Source: CAYHHI01 sp964356335
Lineage (GTDB): Bacteria > Arandabacterota > Arandabacteria > Arandabacterales > Arandabacteraceae
Length of the DNA: 19,040 bases
Reading direction: 5' to 3'
Assembly (NCBI GenBank): GCA_964356335.1
Contig: CAYHHI010000058.1
Location: forward strand, 1 to 19,040
The notes under the pieces are model-generated. The model ran no database searches and was not told the DNA's origin. It was given only the letters and a program-made list of their open reading frames with translations. Shown one piece after another: positions 8,508-15,991 of this stretch; the first letter of the stretch is position 1, and each line of letters opens with the position of its first letter. The position numbers and the translations under genes were made by a program.

Positions 8508-8885
8508 CTACTTGCTCTGTCCCTCCGCCGGCTTGGGCTTCTCGATCTTGACCGTCACGGTCTTCTTGCCTGCGATATTGCAGGCCGCAGTCACGGTCAG
8601 CGTATCGCCGATCTTGGCGTCGTTGATGAGGTAATGACCCATCTGCATATCAGCGGTCGGCTGGCTCTTGAATTTCTGGTCGATCAGTTTCTCCCCGTTG
8701 ACAGCGACTTCGATGTCCCCCACAAAGTGTTTGGTGGGATCCTTTGTATCATGGGTTGCCATCACCATAAGCATGTGGTTATCGGGATTAAACTCGACTT
8801 TGACATCCTTCGGCGGATGCGCCATGACCGCACTCGCAAATAGGAAGACCGCCAGCACACAAACCACAACTGCCGAGACCTTCAT
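8508..8885 (-). CDS. Small exported superoxide-reductase-like (desulfoferrodoxin-fold) protein
   Basis: 125 residues with a signal peptide cleaved after AVMA, so the mature protein would start HPPKDVKV at residue 23. The start has AGGAG 7 nt upstream. The core can be matched by eye to the catalytic domain of desulfoferrodoxin, encoded further along at 11997-12371. ATHDTKDPTKHFVGDI corresponds to SVPHPMEEKHYIEW, keeping two His (45 and 53). AACNIAG corresponds to EYCNLHG, keeping the Cys (102) but with Ala105 where the His ligand should be. The N-terminal rubredoxin-like iron domain is absent. It may bind a metal in the envelope or be a redox-inactive relative; activity cannot be inferred. It converges with the upstream sulfatase-fold gene and diverges from the exported hydrolase gene. 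Confidence 0.82.
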   Translation of the reverse strand: MKVSAVVVCVLAVFLFASAVMAHPPKDVKVEFNPDNHMLMVMATHDTKDPTKHFVGDIEVAVNGEKLIDQKFKSQPTADMQMGHYLINDAKIGDTLTVTAACNIAGKKTVTVKIEKPKPAEGQSK

Positions 8886-8934
8886 GATGACTCTCCTTTC
8901 TCTATAAGAACCTGATGTAAAGAATCATCGCGGC

Positions 8935-8944
8935 ATCAATTGAA
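8935..8944. repeat. Palindromic site copy 1 (ATCAATTGAA)
   Basis: Core TCAATTGA is a perfect 8-bp palindrome. The same 10-mer occurs again at 8979-8988 and, inverted, at 9197-9206. It lies about 50 bp upstream of the SOR-like start on the minus strand, a plausible operator position. Confidence 0.45.
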
Positions 8945-8976
8945 GCCGGGATGACACCGGTAAGACCGAAACGCCT

Positions 8977-8989
8977 ATATCAATTGAAC
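8977..8989. repeat. Palindromic site copy 2, left arm of 13-bp inverted repeat
   Basis: ATATCAATTGAAC is the exact reverse complement of GTTCAATTGATAT at 9196-9208. It contains the 10-mer shared with copy 1. Confidence 0.5.
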
Positions 8990-9003
8990 CAACTTCTATC
9001 GTG

Positions 9004-9023
9004 CCGGTTCCGCTTGGAACCGG
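9004..9023. other. Perfect 8-bp hairpin with 4-nt loop
   Basis: CCGGTTCC-GCTT-GGAACCGG. Very stable as RNA from either strand. No T-run follows on either strand, so it is not a standard intrinsic terminator. It lies inside the span bounded by the 13-bp inverted repeats. Confidence 0.5.
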
Positions 9024-9153
9024 AAGCCACCGTGAAGCCACTGTATTGTATAAGTGGCAACACCAAATAGTATAGCGATTTTGCAAAGGCTCATGCGCAG
9101 GGGCCTCAGAGAGTCCAGCAGAGATTTTAGCTCACCAATCCCATCCTTATATG

Positions 9154-9159
9154 TATAAT
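9154..9159 (+). promoter_or_regulatory. Possible -10 box of the exported hydrolase gene
   Basis: Perfect TATAAT, but no good -35 is seen 16-18 bp upstream. If used, transcription would start near 9166, which would exclude the in-frame ATG at 9151 and favour a start at or after 9187. Confidence 0.3.
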
Positions 9160-9186
9160 CGAGCACCTGAGAACACGACAAGAGGC

Positions 9187-11865
9187 ATGGGAAGAGTTCA
9201 ATTGATATGTCGCGGGAGGGTGGTCATCATTAGAAGCTTTGTCCCGATCGTTCTCTTGACCATCCAAATCCTTGTAATGCCGGCAGGCACCGTCGGAAAA
9301 AGCAGCGAAGATGAGATTCTGGCCGCCGACGCCTGCGCTTCGCGTTCGTCCCTAATCCCAACGATCGAGGATACGCTGCGGCTTGCGGAGTGGCATTATC
9401 TCGGGCCCTTCTCCGTAGGCCCAAGGGAAGGAATCACAGGGATCGATGATGACCCCGACAAACTTATTCCTCACAAACTCATTCCTCCCGGCCAGTCTGC
9501 TCCCTCTCGGCGTGCCACATATCCGAGCATGCTTGCGCAGGGCGGATTTGTCGAGTGGAAGACGACGCCTCCTGACTCATCAGGCTGGGTCGCTCTCAAG
9601 TTTGACAATGTGCTGTGGGATACGCTGGCAGGCATCTACGGAGCGGCGGGGGTACTCAATGTCACGTACGCATATGCCGAGTTCACGAGGTCGCGGGAAG
9701 AAAGGGCGCTGGTTGTTGCTGAGAGGGTTGTCTCCTTCCATCTCAATGGCATCCCATGCCTGGGCGATCCCTATGGCAACGATTTCGTGAGAAGCCCTGT
9801 TGTGCTCAAGAGGGGATTGAACCGAGTTCTCCTGAAGCTCTCCGGATACGGCGATCCCGGCTTCAGGTTCGAGATGATTCCGGCCCCAGCCCCTTTGATT
9901 TTCCTTGATGACTACACGGTGCCTGATTTAATTCGCGGCGGCGAGGGCCGTTTCTGGGCGGGTGTCACCATCCTCAATACGACGAGCGCGAGAATCAGCA
10001 GGGCGACGGTCACGATCGGGGACGGCGAGAAGGTCCGCATATCAGAAAGAATGATCCCCAACCTGATGCCGCTTTGCGTTCGAAAGGTGCCGATCGAGAT
10101 CGAGGTGGCCGCTGCGGCGGATGGCGACAATCTGGTAGTCCCCATCAAGATCACTTGCGATGGGGGATCATTCAGGGATTCGTTGAATCTGCGCGTCCGC
10201 CAGCCGGGCCAGTCCGCTAAGCGAACTTTCATTTCCCGAATAGACTGTTCGTGCCAGTACTACGCGGTCCTCCCACCTACCGATTACGATCCCGGGAAGC
10301 AATACGCTCTCATCTTTTCATTGCACGGGGCCGGGGTTCGCGCCGAGGGCCAGGTCGACGCATACCAGCCCAAGTCATGGGCATTCATAGTTGCTCCAAC
10401 CAACAGGAGACCCTTTGGCTTCGATTGGCAGGACTGGGGAAGACTGGATGCCATGGAGGTTCTTGATATCGTCAAGGCAACCTATCCCATAGATCCTGAC
10501 CGCATCTATCTCACCGGCCACTCGATGGGCGGCCATGGGGTATGGCACGTCGGGCTTTCGCATCCTGACAAGTTCGCGGCTATCGCGCCGGGGGCGGGTT
10601 GGACTTCCTTCGAGCTCTACATCCCGTGGTTCCTGCAAAAGAGCAGCATCTTCGCCGAGCCCGGCCAGATCGGTGCGAGAAACGTGAGCCTTCGCGAGGA
10701 CCAGGCGCTCAATTTCGTCGAGAATGCATGCAACCTGCCCGTCTTCATCTTCCAGGGCGGCGTGGACGACAACGTTCCGCCCTTGCATGCACGGATGTTT
10801 GTGGACCGGCTTGACGACCTGGGGTATGGATACAAGTACAAGGAGATTCCCGGCAGAAGCCACTGGTGGAGTATTGACAGCCTGGGGACATCATGTGTTG
10901 ACGATCCAGACTTGATGAATTACGTCCAGGGCTTGCGGAGAGATCGCTGCCCATCCCATATAGTTTTCAAGACAACCGACCTGGGCAAGAGCAACCGCGC
11001 CTACTGGGTTGAGATTACGGGGCAGGAGAAACCCTTCCGCGACTCCCGGATCGAAGTTAGCGTAACTGGCGACTCATCTGGTGCTGACACGGCATGCCAC
11101 ACGGTGGATATCCAGACAGAGAATGTGAGCGGATTCGAGATCTTCCGGTGCGGACATATGTTGTCTGCCAATAGAATGCGCTTGCGGATTGACGGTTGCG
11201 AGTGGATGGTTGTTCCAGGATCGGACAGCAGGATCGCGTTCTCCAAGAGAGCCGGTAGATTCAGGCTTGGAGAGACGCACTCCGATGGCCTGCACAAGTC
11301 GCCCGAATCATACGGCCCCATCAAGCAGGCTTACTTCTCCCCATTTGTTCTCGTCTACGGGACTGCGGGCGATTCCGCCACAACTGAGATCCTCCTCCGG
11401 CAGGCACGCCTCGAGGCCACCCAGTGGTGGATGCGGGGAAATGGATTTGTGGAGATTCTCCCTGACAGTGAAGTCACCGACGAGATCACGGCAGATTACA
11501 ATCTAATCATCTTCGGTGGGCCCACCGAGAATCGAGTAACAAAACTAATAGACAGGCATTTGCCTATCAGATTGGTTGGTGAACACATCCTTCTAGGGAA
11601 CAGGTATGTGGGGGGCGGGGCCATCGCCGCCGAGTTTGTTTATCCGAACCCCCTGAATCGGAGGAAGCTGGTAGTCGTGCACGAGGGCGTCGGAATCGAG
11701 GGACTCAGGCTATCGACCTTCTTCGGCACAATTTCCTCAGCGGCTGGACTTCCCGATTTCATGATCTTCGATGCTTCTGTCAAGAACACCGGATGGGGCG
11801 GCATCAAGGCAGCTGGCTTCTTCGATTCCGCCTGGCACCTAAACAAAGACCTGCTATTCGAGTAG
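9187..11865 (+). CDS. Large exported alpha/beta hydrolase (prolyl-oligopeptidase/esterase type)
   Basis: About 892 residues. The export signal is IIRSFVPIVLLTIQILVMPAG. Residues about 45-330 are beta-rich accessory domains, the first resembling a carbohydrate-binding jelly roll (VSFHLNGIPCLGDPYG). Residues about 345-590 form the catalytic domain, with YALIFSLHGAG, nucleophile elbow GHSMGGHG (Ser446), acid FQGGVDDNVPP (Asp527 or 528) and GRSHWW (His559), so the Ser-Asp-His triad is intact. The long C-terminal region, with GPIKQAYFSPFVLVYGT, is typical of big secreted members of the S9/esterase group in environmental bacteria. The start is uncertain. ATG 9151 overlaps a TATAAT and has no ribosome site; ATG 9187 has only a crowded AGAGG; GGGAGG near 9213-9218 would suit a non-standard start further in. 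It could be a peptidase, a feruloyl-type esterase or another ester hydrolase. Confidence 0.88.
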   Translation: MGRVQLICRGRVVIIRSFVPIVLLTIQILVMPAGTVGKSSEDEILAADACASRSSLIPTIEDTLRLAEWHYLGPFSVGPREGITGIDDDPDKLIPHKLIPPGQSAPSRRATYPSMLAQGGFVEWKTTPPDSSGWVALKFDNVLWDTLAGIYGAAGVLNVTYAYAEFTRSREERALVVAERVVSFHLNGIPCLGDPYGNDFVRSPVVLKRGLNRVLLKLSGYGDPGFRFEMIPAPAPLIFLDDYTVPDLIRGGEGRFWAGVTILNTTSARISRATVTIGDGEKVRISERMIPNLMPLCVRKVPIEIEVAAAADGDNLVVPIKITCDGGSFRDSLNLRVRQPGQSAKRTFISRIDCSCQYYAVLPPTDYDPGKQYALIFSLHGAGVRAEGQVDAYQPKSWAFIVAPTNRRPFGFDWQDWGRLDAMEVLDIVKATYPIDPDRIYLTGHSMGGHGVWHVGLSHPDKFAAIAPGAGWTSFELYIPWFLQKSSIFAEPGQIGARNVSLREDQALNFVENACNLPVFIFQGGVDDNVPPLHARMFVDRLDDLGYGYKYKEIPGRSHWWSIDSLGTSCVDDPDLMNYVQGLRRDRCPSHIVFKTTDLGKSNRAYWVEITGQEKPFRDSRIEVSVTGDSSGADTACHTVDIQTENVSGFEIFRCGHMLSANRMRLRIDGCEWMVVPGSDSRIAFSKRAGRFRLGETHSDGLHKSPESYGPIKQAYFSPFVLVYGTAGDSATTEILLRQARLEATQWWMRGNGFVEILPDSEVTDEITADYNLIIFGGPTENRVTKLIDRHLPIRLVGEHILLGNRYVGGGAIAAEFVYPNPLNRRKLVVVHEGVGIEGLRLSTFFGTISSAAGLPDFMIFDASVKNTGWGGIKAAGFFDSAWHLNKDLLFE
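9196..9208. repeat. Palindromic site copy 3, right arm of 13-bp inverted repeat
   Basis: GTTCAATTGATAT, the inverted copy of 8977-8989, with 206 bp between the arms. It falls within the first codons of the hydrolase if translation starts at 9187, or just before them if it starts later. Confidence 0.5.
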
Positions 11866-11957
11866 ATTCCTTGTCCTGCCCGATGACCCAAACGGGACCG
11901 GCGCTATCCCTTTTGGCTTCCTCTGTCCACCCTGGAAGCGCAGCCCATCTTTTCCTT

Positions 11958-11991
11958 CCCTCTCGGTCTGGGAGAGGGCGGGGTGAGGGCC
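11958..11991. repeat. REP-like intergenic hairpin
   Basis: CCCTCTC (11958-11964), 7-nt loop, GAGAGGG (11972-11978), then CGGGGTGAGGGC. The pattern of a GAGAGGG stem followed by GGGGTGAGGG resembles intergenic repeats that are common in many bacterial genomes. It lies between the convergent hydrolase and dfx genes, 19-39 bp past the dfx stop. With no T-run it may be a transcript-end hairpin or dispersed repeat rather than a classical terminator. Copy number elsewhere cannot be seen. Confidence 0.45.
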
Positions 11992-11996
11992 TATCC

Positions 11997-12371
11997 TTAG
12001 GCCTTCCACAGACCGTGGAGGTTGCAGTATTCTCGGGCCGTGATCGTTCCCAAGTCGGCTATGAATGTCCCCTCGGGCTGCGCCGCGGGTTTAAGGAAAA
12101 TCCTGTAGGCGTAGCCATCGGCTATTATCTGGACCCACTCGATGTAGTGCTTTTCTTCCATAGGATGGGGCACGCTTCCTACCTTGACTTTTATACCGGC
12201 CGCGGTCCGCTCGATCACCGGAACATGTTTCTCCCTGGACGCGTCGACCGTATTTTCAACCTGCTGCTTCATGGGCTTCCCGCAGCAGACCAACTCGCCC
12301 CCACCTTCGTGAAGCACCTCGACAATGTTGCCGCAAATCTCACACTTATAAACCTGGAGTCGCTGAGTCAT
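11997..12371 (-). CDS. dfx: Desulfoferrodoxin (two-iron superoxide reductase)
   Basis: 124 residues, a full-length desulfoferrodoxin. It reduces superoxide to hydrogen peroxide in the cytoplasm without producing oxygen. The N-terminal desulforedoxin domain has the four iron Cys (10, 13, 29, 30; YKCEICG and LVCCGKPM). The catalytic domain has all ligands of the His4Cys iron site: His49 (REKHVPV), His69 (VPHPMEEKH), His75, Cys116 and His119 (REYCNLHG). Glu47 and Lys48 of the EKH motif are also present. Ribosome site AAGGAGG lies 7 nt before ATG 12371. It follows rubrerythrin by 79 bp on the same strand, so co-transcription is likely. Its peroxide product is the substrate of rubrerythrin. Confidence 0.97.
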   Translation of the reverse strand: MTQRLQVYKCEICGNIVEVLHEGGGELVCCGKPMKQQVENTVDASREKHVPVIERTAAGIKVKVGSVPHPMEEKHYIEWVQIIADGYAYRIFLKPAAQPEGTFIADLGTITAREYCNLHGLWKA

Positions 12372-12417
12372 CTCTCATCCTCCTTATTGCCCATGCCCCA
12401 AAAGGGACGTGAGGTTC

Positions 12418-12437
12418 GAGGGCGACCATCCGCCCTC
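12418..12437 (-). other. Hairpin between rbr and dfx
   Basis: Arms GAGGGCG and CGCCCTC (7 bp, perfect) with a 6-nt loop, 14-33 bp past the rbr stop codon. No T-run follows, so it is more likely a processing or stability hairpin setting the rbr:dfx ratio than a full terminator. Confidence 0.4.
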
Positions 12438-12450
12438 CACTGTGTTGCCC

Positions 12451-13035
12451 TCACCAGTTCTCGCCCAGGAGCTCGAAATGGGCTCTTGGATGCGCACATG
12501 CCGGACACTGCTCTGGTGCCTCCTTGCCCTCATGAAGATAACCACAATTCCGACATCTCCACGTCATTTTCTCTGGCCGTTTGAACACCCTGTCCTTTTC
12601 AATATTGGATGCGAAATCCAGGTAGCGCTTCTCGTGAAATCTCTCTGCTACGGCGATGCTGGTGAATACGTCAGCGATGTGCTCCAGCCGTTCCTCCCTT
12701 GCCACCTTCGCAAACCCAGGGTACATCTCTGTCTGTTCATAATGCTCACCTGCGGCGGCTGCCCGAAGGTTCTCAAGTGTAGTACCGACAATACCTGCCG
12801 GGAAGGATGCCCTGATTTCGATCTCACCACCTTCAAGGAAGCCAAACAGCCGTTTAGCATGCTCCTTTTCCTGATTCGCGGTTTCCTCAAAAACGGCAGA
12901 TATCTGCTCGCAACCCTCCTTCTTCGCCTGGCTTGCAAAGTAGGTGTACCGATTCCTGGCTTGAGATTCACCGGCAAAAGCCGTGAGCAAGTTCCTTTCC
13001 GTTCTCGTACCCCTTATTGCCTCAACCTTGGCCAT
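12451..13035 (-). CDS. rbr: Rubrerythrin
   Basis: 194 residues, the usual length. It reduces hydrogen peroxide to water using a diiron ferritin-like site and a rubredoxin-like iron. The ferritin-like helices carry the expected Glu/His motifs: AFAGESQARNRYTYFA, ANQEKEHAKRLF, AGEHYEQTEMYPGFAKVA and AVAERFHEKRYLDF. The C-terminal rubredoxin-like domain has two CxxC pairs (WRCRNCGYLHEG, EQCPACAHPRAHFELL). I chose ATG 13035 because AGGAG lies 7 nt upstream. An in-frame ATG at 13053 is out because the ribosome site sits inside its first codons. First gene of a probable rbr-dfx operon. Its leader contains a 9-nt tandem repeat. I found no clear promoter or PerR-like box upstream. Confidence 0.97.
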   Translation of the reverse strand: MAKVEAIRGTRTERNLLTAFAGESQARNRYTYFASQAKKEGCEQISAVFEETANQEKEHAKRLFGFLEGGEIEIRASFPAGIVGTTLENLRAAAAGEHYEQTEMYPGFAKVAREERLEHIADVFTSIAVAERFHEKRYLDFASNIEKDRVFKRPEKMTWRCRNCGYLHEGKEAPEQCPACAHPRAHFELLGENW

Positions 13036-13360
13036 GCACCTTCTCCTTTCCATCCATCTGTTCGGTTTGTTCAGTCTGTTTGGTCTGTTCGGTCTGCTCG
13101 AACTGTTCCGCCTGTGCCGATCAGTTTACTGCTTTTGATTCATTCTCGCACGATTGGTTCTAAGCGTCATCTTAATACGAGACCCGATCTGCGGGGAACC
13201 TACCAGATTCACCCATGGCGAGTCCACAGGCGCGTGTCCCTGAGATGAAGATTAGATGTTGTCACGCCAAAATGCGCTATGATACCGTTGTGCCTGGATT
13301 AGGTGGGAACAGGCTGATTCAAGATAGAATTCCTCTGAAGCCTTGGAGGCAAGGGCTCGC
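13036..13360. other. Divergent intergenic region between rbr and tkt
   Basis: 325 bp serving both the rbr-dfx and tkt operons. It holds the rbr leader with the 9-nt repeat array. On the plus strand there are only imperfect promoter boxes, such as TTGTCA near 13259 with TATGAT after too short a spacer. I see no gene and no recognisable regulator site. Confidence 0.45.
13052..13114 (-). repeat. Seven tandem 9-nt repeats in the rbr leader
   Basis: Read on the minus strand the units are CAGGCGGAA, CAGTTCGAG, CAGACCGAA, CAGACCAAA, CAGACTGAA, CAAACCGAA and CAGATGGAT. Every unit starts CA, and the inner four differ from CAGACCGAA by 0-2 bases. The array ends 16 bp before the rbr start codon, just ahead of its ribosome site. 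The frame would read Q-x-E repeats, but a TGA lies 6 nt before the array and no start precedes it, so translation is unlikely. Confidence 0.75.
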
Positions 13361-15358
13361 ATGAAACCTCTAGATGATGTCTGTGTGAACACCTTGCGCT
13401 TTCTTGCTGTTGACGCTGTCGAGCGCGCCAAGTCGGGGCATCCCGGCATGCCGCTTGGTGCGGCTCCCATGGCCTACGTGCTGTGGGATCGTTTCCTGGG
13501 CCACAATCCTCAAAATCCTGCGTGGCCGAACCGCGACCGCTTCATACTCTCGGCCGGGCATGGCTCCGCACTTCTCTATGCGCTCCTCCACCTCGCCGGG
13601 TACGGTCTGCCACTTGAAGAGCTCAAGCAGTTTCGCCAGTGGGGAAGTATGACACCTGGACATCCCGAGCACGGCCTGGCTCCAGGAGTTGAGGTAACGA
13701 CCGGCCCTCTCGGCCAGGGCTTCGCAATGGGAGTTGGAATGGCCATAGCGGAGCGCTTTCTCGCGGCGCGTTTCAATCGCCCGGGGCTCTCTATCGTCGA
13801 TCATTACACCTATGCGATAGTCTCCGACGGCGACCTCATGGAAGGCATGTCTTCGGAGGCAGCCTCACTTGCCGGCACTCTGGGACTCGGCAAACTCATT
13901 TACCTGTATGACGACAACGGCATCTCGATCGAGGGGCCTACCGATCTCACTTTCAGAGAAGATGTGAGCCTTCGTTTTGCCGCCTATGGCTGGCACGTGC
14001 AGGTTGTTCGGGATGGGAACGACGTCGATGCCGTCGAGGGAGCCATACGTGCCGCACGTGCAGAACAAGAGCGGCCGTCGCTCATCATTGTGCACACGCA
14101 CATAGGTTACGGGAGTCCCAAACAGGACATGGCCGTATCTCACGGGGAGCCCTTGGGTGCGGATGCAGCACGGGCAACCAGGCAAGCCCTGGGCTGGCCG
14201 CTCGAGCCCCATTTCTACATCCCCGAGGACGCCCTCGCCCATTTGCGCCTTGCTTTGCAGCGCGGATCGCGCCTTGAGGACAACTGGCAGCAACTTCTTG
14301 GTGCTTATCGAACGCGGCATCCGGAGCTCGCGCGAGAATTCCAGGAGATGGTCGGAGGTCTTCTTCCGAGCCGATGGGATGCGAGCCTGCCCGTATTTGA
14401 AGTGGCTGACGGTCCTCTTGCTACTCGCGACGCGTCGGGCCGAGTCATGAATACGCTTGCAAGGTCGCTTCACAATCTCATCGGGGGCTCGGCCGATCTC
14501 GGGCCGTCCACAAAGACGATGCTCAAAGATCACCTGGACTTCAGCTCTATGTGTCCGGAGGGAAGAAACCTTCACTTCGGTGTGCGCGAGCATGCAATGG
14601 CCGGGATCGTCAATGGCATGGCCCTCCACGGCGGAGTGATCCCGTATGGCTCAACCTTTCTTGTCTTCTCAGATTACATGCGTCCGGCACTGCGATTTGC
14701 AGCCATGATGCAGACGCCGGCAATCTTCATTTTTAGCCACGACAGCATAGCACTTGGCGAGGATGGCCCTACCCACCAGCCGGTGGAGCACCTGATGAGT
14801 CTCCGCGCCATCCCCGGCATGACCGTTATGCGACCCGCCGATGCCAACGAGGCGGCCGCCTGCTGGCGCCTTGCTTTGGAAAGAAGAAAACCAGTCGCTC
14901 TCGCCCTCACGCGCCAGAAGGTTCCGGTCCTGGACTACCATGGGTATCCTATAAGCACTGGTGTTGGGCGCGGCGCGTATGTCCTTCAGGCACCTGATGG
15001 CAGACCGCCAGACCTCATTCTCATCGCAACAGGCTCCGAAGTGCATCTCGCCATCGAGGCAAGCCTGGCTCTCAAGGACCGCGGGATCGCTGTCCAGGTG
15101 GTATCCATGCCGTCGTGGGAGATCTTTGAAGAACAGCCGGATGACTACCGAAGATCGGTGCTACCACCGGACATTCCCAGGCTTGCGGTTGAAGCTGGAG
15201 CCACAATCGGCTGGTACAAATATGTTGGCGAGAAAGGTGACGTGATTGGCCTTGATCGCTTTGGCGCATCGGCACCAGGTGAGATCGTTTATGCGCGACT
15301 GGGTTTTAGGTGCGACCATGTTGTCGAAAGGGCAATAGACTTAGTTAACCGTAAGTGA
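13361..15358 (+). CDS. tkt: Transketolase
   Basis: 665 residues, the normal full length. A thiamine-diphosphate and Mg enzyme that moves two-carbon ketol units between sugar phosphates in the non-oxidative pentose phosphate pathway. Visible motifs are KSGHPGMPLGAAP (His27), LSAGHGSALLYALLHLAGY (His67), TTGPLGQG (115-120), the ThDP-binding motif SDGDLMEGMSSEAASL with YDDNGISIEG, HTHIGYGSPKQD, the catalytic Glu in FGVREHAM (Glu410) and GPTHQPVEHL (His472). I use ATG 13361, which has GGAGG 11 nt and AAGG 6 nt upstream; a TTG at 13343 is in frame but less likely. First gene of a likely tkt-rpiB-pgi operon, with 85 bp to rpiB. All recognised catalytic residues are intact. Confidence 0.97.
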   Translation: MKPLDDVCVNTLRFLAVDAVERAKSGHPGMPLGAAPMAYVLWDRFLGHNPQNPAWPNRDRFILSAGHGSALLYALLHLAGYGLPLEELKQFRQWGSMTPGHPEHGLAPGVEVTTGPLGQGFAMGVGMAIAERFLAARFNRPGLSIVDHYTYAIVSDGDLMEGMSSEAASLAGTLGLGKLIYLYDDNGISIEGPTDLTFREDVSLRFAAYGWHVQVVRDGNDVDAVEGAIRAARAEQERPSLIIVHTHIGYGSPKQDMAVSHGEPLGADAARATRQALGWPLEPHFYIPEDALAHLRLALQRGSRLEDNWQQLLGAYRTRHPELAREFQEMVGGLLPSRWDASLPVFEVADGPLATRDASGRVMNTLARSLHNLIGGSADLGPSTKTMLKDHLDFSSMCPEGRNLHFGVREHAMAGIVNGMALHGGVIPYGSTFLVFSDYMRPALRFAAMMQTPAIFIFSHDSIALGEDGPTHQPVEHLMSLRAIPGMTVMRPADANEAAACWRLALERRKPVALALTRQKVPVLDYHGYPISTGVGRGAYVLQAPDGRPPDLILIATGSEVHLAIEASLALKDRGIAVQVVSMPSWEIFEEQPDDYRRSVLPPDIPRLAVEAGATIGWYKYVGEKGDVIGLDRFGASAPGEIVYARLGFRCDHVVERAIDLVNRK

Positions 15359-15443
15359 AGCGGCGTAGTCATACCGATAGATGAGGATATGGTTGGAAAG
15401 ATGGACAGGCATACCTAAGGCCCTACCAGCGAGGTGATGAAGC

Positions 15444-15917
15444 ATGCGTGTGGCAATAGCTGCCGATCACGCAGGTTATGAACTCAAGCAGGATCTCTTG
15501 CGGCATCTCAAGAGTCTCGGCCACGAGGTCACGGATCTGGGGACCCACAGCCCTGAACAGGTGGATTACCCTGATTACGCCGAAGCCATCGGCAAGGCCA
15601 TACTGGAAGGTCGGCCAGAGCGCGGCATTCTGATCTGCGGCAGCGGAGTGGGTGCTTCCGTTGCTGCCAACAAACTGCCGGGTATCAGAGCGGCTATTTG
15701 CCATGACACCTACTCGGCTCACCAGGGTGTGGAACACGACGATATGAATGTCCTGGTTCTTGGAGCACGCGTGATCGGCGTTGAGCTCGCGCGTGACATC
15801 GTCCGCACATTTCTCGAAGCCCAGTTCTCTGGCGAGGAGCGCCACCGGCGGCGGCTCAAGAAGGTTGTGGCTCTTGAAGAGCGCTACATGAAGCCTAAGA
15901 AACGCGCTGAGGAGTAA
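15444..15917 (+). CDS. rpiB: Ribose-5-phosphate isomerase B
   Basis: 157 residues, slightly longer than the usual 145-150 because of a basic C-terminal tail (EERHRRRLKKV). It interconverts ribose 5-phosphate and ribulose 5-phosphate. Family motifs are IAADHAGYELK (Asp8, His9), the catalytic Cys65 in ILICGSGVGASVAANK, and HDTYSAHQGVEHDDMNVLVLGARVIG with His98. GAGGTGAT stands just upstream of ATG 15444. It lies between tkt and the phosphoglucose isomerase gene, matching its role in supplying pentose phosphates to transketolase. Confidence 0.96.
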   Translation: MRVAIAADHAGYELKQDLLRHLKSLGHEVTDLGTHSPEQVDYPDYAEAIGKAILEGRPERGILICGSGVGASVAANKLPGIRAAICHDTYSAHQGVEHDDMNVLVLGARVIGVELARDIVRTFLEAQFSGEERHRRRLKKVVALEERYMKPKKRAEE

Positions 15918-15991
15918 GAAGCAGATAGGGAGTGAAAGACGATTTCCATCGCCAGGCCGGCAAGGACAATCTTTCTCAACCGAGGGATATG

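Larger units (their letters stand above)
8886..9186. other. Divergent regulatory region with repeated palindromes
   Basis: About 300 bp between the SOR-like gene (minus) and the exported hydrolase (plus). It carries two of three copies of ATCAATTGAA (8935-8944, 8979-8988), a perfect hairpin at 9004-9023, and a TATAAT at 9154-9159. A 61-codon minus-strand frame (8996-9181, TTG start, no ribosome site) runs through it and is probably not a gene. Confidence 0.5.

Noticed and set aside
8996..9181. 61-codon minus-strand frame in the SOR-like/hydrolase gap
   Set aside because: It begins with TTG, lacks a ribosome site, crosses the hairpin and a palindrome copy, and has no recognisable product.
13055..13114. 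Translated Q-x-E tripeptide repeat peptide from the rbr leader
   Set aside because: The frame has a TGA 6 nt before the array and no start codon before it; the only ATG, in the last unit, gives a short peptide that is out of frame with rbr.
13052..13114. CRISPR-like array
   Set aside because: 9-nt units without spacers are far too short, and no cas gene is nearby.
13865..14629. 254-codon minus-strand frame opposite tkt
   Set aside because: It lies wholly within the conserved transketolase coding sequence and has no recognisable motifs.
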